Shown here: positions 1-5,278 of the stretch, one piece after another
How the letters are laid out: every line of letters begins with the position of its first letter
Numbering within the stretch: the stretch's first letter is position 1
Notes under the pieces: generated by a model
What the model was told of the DNA's origin: nothing
Database searches by the model: none
Seen by the model: only the letters and a program-made list of their open reading frames with translations
Position numbers and translations under genes: made by a program
Assembly (NCBI GenBank): GCA_015661645.1
Contig: DQVR01000024.1
Location: forward strand, 1-5,278
Reading direction: 5' to 3'
Source: Pyrodictium delaneyi
GTDB taxonomy: Archaea > Thermoproteota > Thermoprotei_A > Sulfolobales > Pyrodictiaceae
DNA length: 5,278 nucleotides

Positions 1-1580
1 ATTATCTTTGCACGTATCTCCATTTCGTCATATATTAGGAACATGTTGCGCCGTGAGAGACCACGCTTTACACCTATCTTCTCCTCCAGCAAATAGCTAG
101 TACCACGCCCTCTAAAGGTGAAGCGATCACGTACAGGGTCCCAGGTGAAAGCCGGCACATAGAGTGTCGAGTCTACTTTAGGATCATACCCTATGATCTC
201 GTTTACGCTCAGCACTCTTCTGACTAGCACACCTTCTCTGTATATAGCGCTCTGGATTACTACGAAGTTAAGGTTGTCAAGCTGCGACTTAGGCACGTTT
301 ATTGGTGGAGAGGTAAGCCTCTGGACTAGCCTCTCTACACTAGCTGCATGGAACGTCGCGAGAACAGGATGGCCTGTTTGCATCGCTTGGAACGCTATTA
401 GGCCTTCTGCACCACGAATCTCGCCTACTATAATGTAGTTCGGCCTCTGGCGGAGTGCAGCCTTCAGCAGATCGAACATCGTTACGCTTGTTTCGGGGCT
501 ACCAGTGTCCCGGGTTAGTTCGCGTACCCAGTTAGGGTGTGGTATGTTTAGCTCAGCGGTATCCTCTATGGTGACTATCTTGGCTGTAGGATTAATGAAT
601 GCTACTATTGCGTTTAGTGTAGTCGTCTTACCCGACGCTGTCTCGCCAGAGACGAAGCCGCTGTTACCTTCCAGTAGTAGTATCCATAGATAGGCTGCAA
701 CACGCTCGTCAAATGTGTTCCAGTTTACTAGCTGAGTAACGCTTATTGGTACTTTCGCTACACGACGTATGGTGAAATTACTGCCTTGGAGACTCACATC
801 ACTACCGAATACTATGTTAATACGGCTACCGTCGGGCAGAGTAGCATCCACTATCGGGCGTGCATGGCTGACAGGTTTTCCTATACGCTCGCTGAGCTCG
901 ATGATAAACCGATCTAGCTCTTCCGCCGACTCGAATTTGAGGTTTGTCTCAAGAGGGCCAAATATCTTGTGAACTATATAGATGTAGCCTACTCCGGGGC
1001 ATGAGATGTCCTCTATGTAGGGGTCTCTGAGCAAGGGTTCGAGTATACCTAGCCCCGCCTTATCGCGGATCATGTAGTAGATTAGGTTATCTAGGTGAGG
1101 CCTATAGACGGGTATACGCTGCAACCTATATACACGTGGAATCAATGCACGATAGTCTACTGGGGCGTCTACGGGATCTATTATAAGCTTGAGCTTCTCT
1201 AGTAGTACCTGCTTCCTCTCTTCGAGGTCACGTACCGTGTCACGCTCTGTTATTACTGTGGCGAGCTTCTCCTCTATTAGGTAGAATAGCTCGCGTGGAG
1301 GCCGCTCCGGTTCTACTGCGACGTACTTACGGTAGCCAGACTCAGTGCCCTCGGGGGGCATGTAGACGTGTATGAATATGCCCGCTTCTCTATCTACTAC
1401 GTACATGACGTTAATATAGGAGGCTTTACGGAGATCCCGGGGGACTTCCTCGCCATAGTAGGATGGCCAGCCTAGTCGTGGCACTATCTCGTTAAGATAC
1501 TTTGCTAGGTGTGGATACTGCCTTGCAAGCCTTCGTAGCTCCTCAGAGCCTTGAACTGCAGCTGGTCTCGCTAGCGCCAT
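1..1580 (-). CDS. arlI: ArlI (FlaI), archaellum motor and assembly ATPase, 3' end cut by the window
   Basis: This is the hexameric type II/IV secretion-family ATPase that powers archaellum assembly and rotation at the cytoplasmic face of the membrane, acting with ArlH and the membrane platform ArlJ. I translated 526 codons from the ATG at 1580 without a stop. Known family members are about 510-550 residues, so only a short C-terminal tail should be missing past base 1. Visible motifs are the Walker A box GETASGKT at residues 312-319 with Lys318, an Asp-box region TIEDTAEL with Glu339 and Asp340, a Walker B region IIVGEIRG with Glu387, and a His box with TFH at 409-411. All key residues are present. 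The N-terminal ~230 residues match the family's variable N-terminal domain in size. A GGGTG motif at 1593-1589 sits 8 bases before the start codon and supports it. The gene follows arlH by 49 bases with no obvious promoter, so it is probably cotranscribed. Pilus ATPases share these motifs, but the ArlG-F-H context settles the identity. Confidence 0.97.
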   Translation of the reverse strand, partial: MALARPAAVQGSEELRRLARQYPHLAKYLNEIVPRLGWPSYYGEEVPRDLRKASYINVMYVVDREAGIFIHVYMPPEGTESGYRKYVAVEPERPPRELFYLIEEKLATVITERDTVRDLEERKQVLLEKLKLIIDPVDAPVDYRALIPRVYRLQRIPVYRPHLDNLIYYMIRDKAGLGILEPLLRDPYIEDISCPGVGYIYIVHKIFGPLETNLKFESAEELDRFIIELSERIGKPVSHARPIVDATLPDGSRINIVFGSDVSLQGSNFTIRRVAKVPISVTQLVNWNTFDERVAAYLWILLLEGNSGFVSGETASGKTTTLNAIVAFINPTAKIVTIEDTAELNIPHPNWVRELTRDTGSPETSVTMFDLLKAALRQRPNYIIVGEIRGAEGLIAFQAMQTGHPVLATFHAASVERLVQRLTSPPINVPKSQLDNLNFVVIQSAIYREGVLVRRVLSVNEIIGYDPKVDSTLYVPAFTWDPVRDRFTFRGRGTSYLLEEKIGVKRGLSRRNMFLIYDEMEIRAKI

Positions 1581-1629
1581 ACTAGTTACACCCAACAGCT
1601 ATGTTCTATTACGCGCAACGAGCTATAGC

Positions 1630-2358
1630 TTATGAGTGTGCTACTACTATTGGCACAATCTTAATGCCAAACGCTGGGTCAACATCGAATGCTACTACAC
1701 CCTCTACAACCCCTGGTACACCCCTGGCCTTCACTACTCGGAGAACCTTTACTTGCTTACCACCAACGCTTGCAAGGCCTAGCTGGTAGTATACATCTGC
1801 TGCTGCCCTGATATGCTTGGCTATCTTTTCATCAACTACCCCGGTGTGTATTGTGACTATAAGCGACACACCATTAGCTACAAGGAGTCTTGCAGTATAT
1901 ATTAGGCGGGATAGGTCGTCAGGCTCTAGATGCTCGAGCAAAGGCGTTAGAGAGTCTATTACTGCAAGCTGAATGTTTTCACGGTTCTCGAGCAGGTAGC
2001 TGAGAAGTGCACCAAAACCACTCTTTATCCATTTAGAGTCCCATATTCTATCCCTAAGGTAAATAGTATGGATTACTAGCTGGCCTTTAATGTAGTAGCT
2101 GGTAAGGTCTATAGTCACATTCTTGGTCTGGGCGAGCAGCTGCTTCACAGTAGACTCTGTGGTAAAGAATACTGCACGGAGCCCCGACTTCAAAGCGCCC
2201 AGGGTTAGCTGAGCAGCAAACGTAGTCTTGGCTGTACCATTCTCACCCTCGACTACTATAAACGATGGATGAGGTACCCCGCCACCTAGACGGCTATCAA
2301 GCTCCTCATTACCTGTAGAGAACACTGTTAGTCCATGGAGACTAGCTCTGGAAGACAT
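1630..2358 (-). CDS. arlH: ArlH (FlaH), RecA/KaiC-like nucleotide-binding motor regulator
   Basis: ArlH is a RecA/KaiC-fold protein that binds ATP and docks on ArlI at the base of the archaellum motor; in studied members nucleotide binding, more than hydrolysis, matters for assembly. From the ATG at 2358 the protein has 242 residues, close to the usual 230-240. The N-terminal STGNEELDSRLGGG segment is typical of KaiC-like proteins. The P-loop reads GENGTAKTT at residues 38-46, with Lys44 and Thr45. It carries Ala43 where the usual motif has Gly. A conserved-looking TTE ends at Glu68, the Walker B strand LAVIDS has Asp135, and a VTIHTG segment includes His171. An in-frame ATG at 2382 would add eight residues and overlap arlF by 41 bases. 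I prefer 2358 because GGGGTGGT at 2374-2367 lies 8 bases upstream of it and pairs well with the 16S tail, counting wobbles. The 2382 start has a weaker GTGAT. Either way the gene overlaps the end of arlF, which implies translational coupling. Confidence 0.95.
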   Translation of the reverse strand: MSSRASLHGLTVFSTGNEELDSRLGGGVPHPSFIVVEGENGTAKTTFAAQLTLGALKSGLRAVFFTTESTVKQLLAQTKNVTIDLTSYYIKGQLVIHTIYLRDRIWDSKWIKSGFGALLSYLLENRENIQLAVIDSLTPLLEHLEPDDLSRLIYTARLLVANGVSLIVTIHTGVVDEKIAKHIRAAADVYYQLGLASVGGKQVKVLRVVKARGVPGVVEGVVAFDVDPAFGIKIVPIVVAHS

Positions 2359-2857
2359 AAGTTGCAACCACCCCTTTCCCATCGCTTATCACGAAGCGGA
2401 TGGAGGTATTAGCGTCAGGTATACGAGTTATATTAAATACAAGATGCATCACGGCCCCGGGTTCTAGCGAAAATGGTTCACCCGGAACAACTGTACGGGA
2501 GATTTCACCTATGATTATTCTGTCCACCGTCCAGTCCCTACCATAGACGCCTACATCGCATCTTTCAATGCTAGCGTTAAAGTATACCGCTATAGCTATA
2601 GAACTGTTATCGATAAGTATGTCTACGGCTCCATTATTTTCTACATATGCTTCTATAGAGGTGTCGGAGACCAAGCTCGCGTTCACGATACGCAGTAATG
2701 CCCTTGAGCGATAGTCCATATAGTCTGCTAGCTCCCGGAGCCCGGCTGCAAAGTTCATTACATAGCTGTTCCACACGCTAGCAAACCACACTACCGACAA
2801 CACTAGCACCAGCATACCGAACGCTACACCGATAACAGTAGAAGTCACATTGATCAC
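2342..2857 (-). CDS. arlF: ArlF (FlaF), archaellum stator protein of the outer face
   Basis: ArlF is a membrane-anchored protein with an extracellular beta-sandwich domain; in Sulfolobus it binds the S-layer and is thought to act as the stator with ArlG. The 171-residue product has one hydrophobic N-terminal segment at about residues 7-30 and then a beta-rich domain, as expected (Sulfolobus ArlF is of similar size). The external part has five N-glycosylation sequons, at Asn59, 84, 94, 142 and 150, in line with surface exposure and archaeal N-glycosylation. The start is a GTG at 2857 that overlaps the arlG stop in a GTGA junction, a classic coupling arrangement. A second in-frame GTG at 2848 is possible but has poorer spacing from the GGGTGATC sequence. 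Sequence conservation in this family is low. The call rests on the membrane-anchor-plus-beta-domain layout and the position between arlG and arlH, and the ArlF versus ArlG assignment follows the Sulfolobus gene order. Confidence 0.85.
   Translation of the reverse strand: MINVTSTVIGVAFGMLVLVLSVVWFASVWNSYVMNFAAGLRELADYMDYRSRALLRIVNASLVSDTSIEAYVENNGAVDILIDNSSIAIAVYFNASIERCDVGVYGRDWTVDRIIIGEISRTVVPGEPFSLEPGAVMHLVFNITRIPDANTSIRFVISDGKGVVATYVFQS
2367..2374 (-). promoter_or_regulatory. Ribosome binding site deciding the arlH start
   Basis: GGGGTGGT on the minus strand, inside the end of arlF, can pair over eight consecutive positions with the archaeal 16S tail if two G-U wobbles are allowed. It sits 8 bases before the ATG at 2358, the same spacing as the GGGTG before arlI. 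This favours 2358 over the ATG at 2382 for arlH. Confidence 0.6.
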
Positions 2858-3345
2858 CCTGTATAGCTCTCTGATAGCTTCACACCACTAGGCAGTGTTA
2901 GTACAAATTTGTAGGGCGGCGTAATCGAGACCGGCGGGCAGGCTATCACCTCTATGGTTTCGCGCGGCTCCCAGACACCATTCGGTTTCTCAACTTCACT
3001 ATAGCTCCAACAGCCGCAACCAGCCAGTGCGCCGGAGGGATCATAGTTAAGCAGGATAGCATAGGTAGAATTGCCTACTATTAGGGTTGAGGATTCAACA
3101 TCCCCTATGCCAGTACCCCCAACATTTTTCAAGAATATGTGGTGGCAGCCATCGGACTCGTTAACGAAAGCGTAGACGAAGACTATGCGCTCGCTTATAT
3201 ACCTCCCGGCATCGGCGCCAGCTTCCGCCATTCGATTACTTATATACGATGCGTTATATATCACTGTACTCGCTACTATGATTGTAGCCGTTATAGCCGC
3301 TATTATTAATAGTGCCTCGGTTAACGGCGCCGATAGCGCCCTCAT
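2854..3345 (-). CDS. arlG: ArlG (FlaG), archaellum stator-associated pilin-like protein
   Basis: ArlG is anchored in the membrane and, in Sulfolobus, forms filaments capped by ArlF that link the motor to the S-layer. The 163-residue product has a hydrophobic N-terminal helix at about residues 8-30 and then an external domain. Family-like elements include IVFVYAF at about 54-60, a KNVG turn at 73-76, a WEPRETIEV segment at about 125-133 and a C-terminal YKFVLTLPSG strand. Sequons occur at Asn31, 62 and 92. Four cysteines (67, 110, 112, 136) fall in the external domain, enough for two disulfide bonds, which is common in proteins of hyperthermophiles but is inferred here. The start at 3345 is an ATG, 24 bases after the stop of the upstream gene, with a weak GTGA motif before it. 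The stop overlaps the GTG of arlF. No class III signal peptide is obvious at the N-terminus. Confidence 0.88.
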   Translation of the reverse strand: MRALSAPLTEALLIIAAITATIIVASTVIYNASYISNRMAEAGADAGRYISERIVFVYAFVNESDGCHHIFLKNVGGTGIGDVESSTLIVGNSTYAILLNYDPSGALAGCGCWSYSEVEKPNGVWEPRETIEVIACPPVSITPPYKFVLTLPSGVKLSESYTG

Positions 3346-3369
3346 CCGCTCACACTCGCCCAGAAACTA

Positions 3370-4110
3370 TCAGCCAGATGCCTTGGCGAGAAGCGGAAGG
3401 AGTGTAGACTCGTCAATATCCTTGCCACGTAGCTTGGCTAGCGTACGGGCTATGGCTTTGATCTTACGGGCCTCTTCCTCCTTTAACACGCCCGCCTTCA
3501 CGTATTCGTCTATAAGCTCTTCCAGGGTCTCGAGCCCGATCTGCTCTACTAACTGGCGGAGAGAACGCACTAATGCAGTAAGCCGGGTTTCCCCGTCACT
3601 TGCCAAGGGCGGTAGAGTAGTACCGCCTGAAGCCATGGGAATCTCTATCCGCGGCCGAGCTGCCGCGGCAAACGGGTTACTTAGCTCAGAGATAGCCTCG
3701 CGAAACTCCACTATCATGTTCTCCATACTTGATACCAGCCCTTGTATCTCCTTACGGAGCTTGCCTACATTCTCCTCTATTCTCTCAAGACGCTCTACTA
3801 GAACCTTATTACTTCCCTCAAACACCTCGCGCAGACCTTCAGTAACCTTAACTGCTAACCCCTCTATGACCTCCTCCGTTATCACTGGCTGCTGTGGCGG
3901 GGAGAGAGGAGCACTCTGGATTGCAGGGGCTTCGGCTGCAGCTCCTACCTCTGTCTGCAGCTCACCCCCCGTCTCTGCGGAGGGCCGAGGCGACTGGGCT
4001 GCGCGCTGGGACTCTGCTAACCCGGTAACAGCTGAGCTGCCCCCGGCCCTTCGTAGTACTGGGTGTACTAACAGCCGGCATATGGGGCAGCTACACCGCC
4101 ATGATGCCAT
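3370..4110 (-). CDS. ArlD/E-like coiled-coil archaellum protein in the arlX position
   Basis: This 246-residue protein is probably a cytoplasmic accessory of the archaellum motor. Residues 1-21 carry a compact Cys/His cluster (Cys6, Cys8, Cys11, His16). Residues 22-75 are a Pro/Ala/Ser-rich, probably disordered linker. Residues about 78-143 are charged and heptad-like, predicted coiled coil. Residues about 145-175 form a second flexible link. Residues about 176-228 (LVEQIGLETLEELIDEYVKAG and flanks) resemble the C-terminal segment of euryarchaeal FlaD/FlaE, where a leucine-rich helix is followed by a Y-V-x-x-G turn. In Sulfolobus this slot holds ArlX, which has an N-terminal membrane segment and forms a ring around the motor; no membrane segment is visible here, so I give no symbol. 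The ATG at 4110 has GAGG 8 bases upstream. The gene begins the arlG-F-H-I run. The ArlD/E resemblance was judged by eye; a generic coiled-coil protein remains possible. Confidence 0.72.
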   Translation of the reverse strand: MASWRCSCPICRLLVHPVLRRAGGSSAVTGLAESQRAAQSPRPSAETGGELQTEVGAAAEAPAIQSAPLSPPQQPVITEEVIEGLAVKVTEGLREVFEGSNKVLVERLERIEENVGKLRKEIQGLVSSMENMIVEFREAISELSNPFAAAARPRIEIPMASGGTTLPPLASDGETRLTALVRSLRQLVEQIGLETLEELIDEYVKAGVLKEEEARKIKAIARTLAKLRGKDIDESTLLPLLAKASG

Positions 4111-4115
4111 GCTTC

Positions 4116-4136
4116 ATCCCTCTTTATTGAGGTGAT
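4116..4136 (-). promoter_or_regulatory. Leader hairpin covering the ribosome binding site of the ArlD/E-like gene
   Basis: On the minus strand, ATC-A-CCTC (4136-4129) can pair with GAGG-GAT (4122-4116) across a six-base AATAAA loop. This gives seven base pairs with one bulged A at 4133. The 3' arm contains the GAGG that serves as the Shine-Dalgarno motif for the ATG at 4110. The 5' arm, ATCACCTC, matches the anti-Shine-Dalgarno tail of archaeal 16S rRNA. Closing the hairpin would hide the site. The pairing is seen directly; a regulatory role is inference, and the stem may be weak at high growth temperature. Confidence 0.35.
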
Positions 4137-4184
4137 ACTAGGACGGGCCGGGGGCAGATACCTTAGTAGGGTAAAGTACTCCGG

Positions 4185-4194
4185 TTTAATAATA
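4185..4194 (-). promoter_or_regulatory. Candidate TATA element for the archaellum motor operon
   Basis: TATTATTAAA on the minus strand is the most TATA-like stretch in the gap before the ArlD/E-like gene. With usual archaeal spacing the transcript would start near 4160, giving a leader of about 50 bases that includes the hairpin at 4136-4116. No clear purine-rich BRE precedes it, and other A/T-rich stretches such as the one around 4260-4250 could serve instead. Confidence 0.35.
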
Positions 4195-4277
4195 GCTGTA
4201 GGCTAGGCTTTATCAGTTGTTCCCTCCGCTTCTCATGTAGTATACTTGCGTAAACTATTAACTTAACCACACAGCTA

Positions 4278-4493
4278 CTACCTAGCCCCACGCAGGCTAG
4301 CTATACCTACTATTACCCAGTGTAAACCTATCACGAATGCTGCTATGCTAGCAGCTAATGCCGCTAACTGCATAGCAGCATTTTCTACAACAACTATACC
4401 GGTACTAAGTAGATACGAACCGAGGACACCGATCAGTGCCAGTACAGACCCCATGAGCGTATATAGTATGATAATGGTTCTAGCCCCGGTCAA
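4278..4493 (-). CDS. Small two-helix membrane protein of unknown function, coupled to the pilin-like gene
   Basis: I do not recognise this 71-residue protein. It has two predicted membrane segments, roughly residues 7-34 and 41-65. The loop between them is short and carries the acidic residue of VVENAA. The ends are basic (Arg5; Arg68 and Arg71), and both probably face the cytoplasm. The proposed start is a TTG at 4493, inside the last codons of the upstream pilin-like gene, so the two overlap by 14 bases. A GGTG at 4504-4501 lies 7 bases before the TTG, matching the spacing of other genes here. The first ATG (4454) has no such motif and would remove part of the first helix. The gene ends in two adjacent TAG codons. 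Tight coupling suggests a role linked to the filament-like protein, for example in its insertion or assembly, but nothing in the sequence shows this. Confidence 0.65.
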   Translation of the reverse strand: MTGARTIIILYTLMGSVLALIGVLGSYLLSTGIVVVENAAMQLAALAASIAAFVIGLHWVIVGIASLRGAR

Positions 4494-5278
4494 CGCTATA
4501 CACCAACTCGGTTATACCATTACCCGCTACCACACGAGAAGACGTGACGTCAACAAGTACACGGAATATATCGTCTCCGATACCTATGTTTATAACTAGG
4601 CTACCTACATTACTACCTTTCGGCAGAAGTAGTGTTACTGTGTCTATGGTGTTGTTATACCCGCTTAACACTAGTACTGAGCTGCGCAGACTATAAGCTA
4701 GAACAGCAATAGGCACCTCATTGAATGAATCCCAAGGCCCTAGCTCTGCCAGCAATATCGGTATACATTCTATGGTTAAATCACCTGCTTTGAAACTACA
4801 AACACCACTGTCATTGAACTCCATCACGGCTCTGCTATCTGTCCTTATGAGTAGATGCGGCCTCTCATTCTCATCAATATACGCTACAACCATATACGTT
4901 GAGCCATTGTAGTTTACGACTGTACTCTGGAAGTCATTCAACTCTACATCACCATATAAGGTAAATAAGCCAAATTGACCTAGTACTCTGAAACTACTAG
5001 CGTTATAGACAGCGTCGCCTATACGTAGCGATATACCGCTAATACTGTCTATTAGTAGCGGCTCTGTAAGCTTGATATCTATACGGTATAGCTCACCATT
5101 TATGAAGGCACCGTGGACACCGAGCAGCTGAAGCTCGTATGACTCATGCTTCCCTTCATTCGCGGGACTGAGCTGTTTTATAAAGGCAGCAAACACAGCT
5201 GTAAAAGCTACTACAGTAACTGCGAAGGATATGATTATGACTATGTGTTCTGGCGTAGAGAGGCCGCGAAGCCTAAAT
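4480..5278 (-). CDS. Archaellin or type IV pilin-like protein, start outside the window
   Basis: The reading frame is open from the right edge to the TAG at 4482-4480. A GTG at 5196 is a tempting start but is internal. Upstream in frame lies a class III signal peptide: basic RLRG, then LSTPE, then a hydrophobic run IVIIISFAVTVVAFTAVFAAF. Cleavage by the prepilin peptidase (PibD/ArlK type) after the Gly at 5265-5263 would leave Leu at +1 and Glu at +5, as in archaellins and type IV pilins, and a mature chain of 260 residues. The hydrophobic helix would form the filament core and the beta-rich remainder the exposed head. Mature-chain sequons are at Asn87, 119, 150 and 203; Cys155 and Cys166 could pair. 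The segment after the helix (LQLLGVHGAFINGELYRIDI) resembles the first strands of archaellins, and the position ahead of the arl genes is that of arlB. Typical archaellin C-terminal features are not evident, so a divergent archaellin or a minor pilin are both possible. Confidence 0.75.
   Translation of the reverse strand, partial: FRLRGLSTPEHIVIIISFAVTVVAFTAVFAAFIKQLSPANEGKHESYELQLLGVHGAFINGELYRIDIKLTEPLLIDSISGISLRIGDAVYNASSFRVLGQFGLFTLYGDVELNDFQSTVVNYNGSTYMVVAYIDENERPHLLIRTDSRAVMEFNDSGVCSFKAGDLTIECIPILLAELGPWDSFNEVPIAVLAYSLRSSVLVLSGYNNTIDTVTLLLPKGSNVGSLVINIGIGDDIFRVLVDVTSSRVVAGNGITELVYSVDRG
4501..4504 (-). promoter_or_regulatory. Ribosome binding site supporting a TTG start
   Basis: GGTG on the minus strand, 7 bases before the TTG at 4493. 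It lies within the coding end of the pilin-like gene and supports the unusual start codon of the small membrane gene. A four-base match is weak evidence alone; the consistent spacing with arlH and arlI makes it more convincing. Confidence 0.45.

Noticed and set aside
193..972. Three plus-strand open frames of 62-81 codons
   Set aside because: All are antisense to arlI, whose motifs and reading frame are unambiguous.
1601..1789. Plus-strand open frame of 62 codons
   Set aside because: Antisense to the C-terminus of arlH, with no ribosome site or recognisable product.
3185..4135. A 316-codon open frame on the plus strand
   Set aside because: It lies antisense to all of the ArlD/E-like gene and the start of arlG. 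Its product is Ser/Arg/Thr-rich with no domain, and the opposite strand holds well-supported genes with ribosome sites.
4141..4161. GC-rich stretch as a terminator for the pilin-like pair
   Set aside because: It is not a clean inverted repeat, has no T-run after it, and would fall in the leader of the next operon.
4129..4206. Strong Shine-Dalgarno-like GAGGTGAT on the plus strand and a 24-codon frame from the GTG at 4132
   Set aside because: No start codon lies at proper spacing after the motif, and the GTG is part of the motif itself. The string is better explained as the complement of the anti-Shine-Dalgarno-like arm of the leader hairpin.
4345..4912. Plus-strand open frames at 4345-4599 and 4721-4912
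   Set aside because: Antisense to the small membrane gene and the pilin-like gene; no independent support.
4480..5196. A complete 238-residue gene starting at the GTG at 5196
   Set aside because: The frame stays open upstream and encodes a class III signal peptide and hydrophobic helix, so the GTG is an internal Val codon.

Overview
The window reads as most of an archaellum (archaeal flagellum, arl/fla) gene cluster. Every supportable gene lies on the minus strand. The gene set (ArlG, ArlF, ArlH, ArlI in the crenarchaeal order), the Shine-Dalgarno-like GGTG motifs, the class III signal peptide and the heavy use of ATA, CTA and AGG codons point to a thermophilic member of the Thermoproteota (Crenarchaeota), plausibly Desulfurococcales-like. 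No species can be named from this sequence alone.

Layout in the direction of transcription, from right to left. (1) 5278-4480 holds the 3' part of a gene for an archaellin or type IV pilin-like protein; its start codon lies outside the window. (2) 4493-4278 encodes a 71-residue protein with two predicted membrane segments. It starts at a TTG that overlaps the end of the pilin-like gene. (3) 4277-4111 is a 167-base gap with a candidate TATA element and a leader hairpin that would cover the next gene's ribosome binding site. (4) 4110-3370 encodes a soluble coiled-coil protein with a C-terminal segment resembling ArlD/E (FlaD/E) and an N-terminal cluster of Cys and His. It occupies the slot held by arlX in Sulfolobus. 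(5) 3345-2854 is arlG, (6) 2857-2342 is arlF, (7) 2358-1630 is arlH, and (8) 1580 to beyond base 1 is arlI, missing only its last codons. The membrane platform gene arlJ would be expected just beyond the left edge.

Together these encode the motor (ArlI hexameric ATPase, ArlH nucleotide-binding regulator), the periplasmic stator proteins (ArlF, ArlG), a probable cytoplasmic adaptor or ring protein, and a filament or filament-like subunit. Genes 4 to 8 are tightly packed, with gaps of at most 49 bases and some overlaps, so they probably form one transcript. The pilin-like gene and the small membrane gene form a separate coupled pair upstream. This would let the filament subunit be expressed at a different level from the motor.

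Nothing in the window suggests a wholly new system. The less ordinary parts are the small overlapping membrane gene, the Cys/His cluster on the ArlD/E-like protein, the Ala-for-Gly change in the ArlH P-loop, and the leader hairpin. No rRNA, tRNA, CRISPR array or mobile element was seen.
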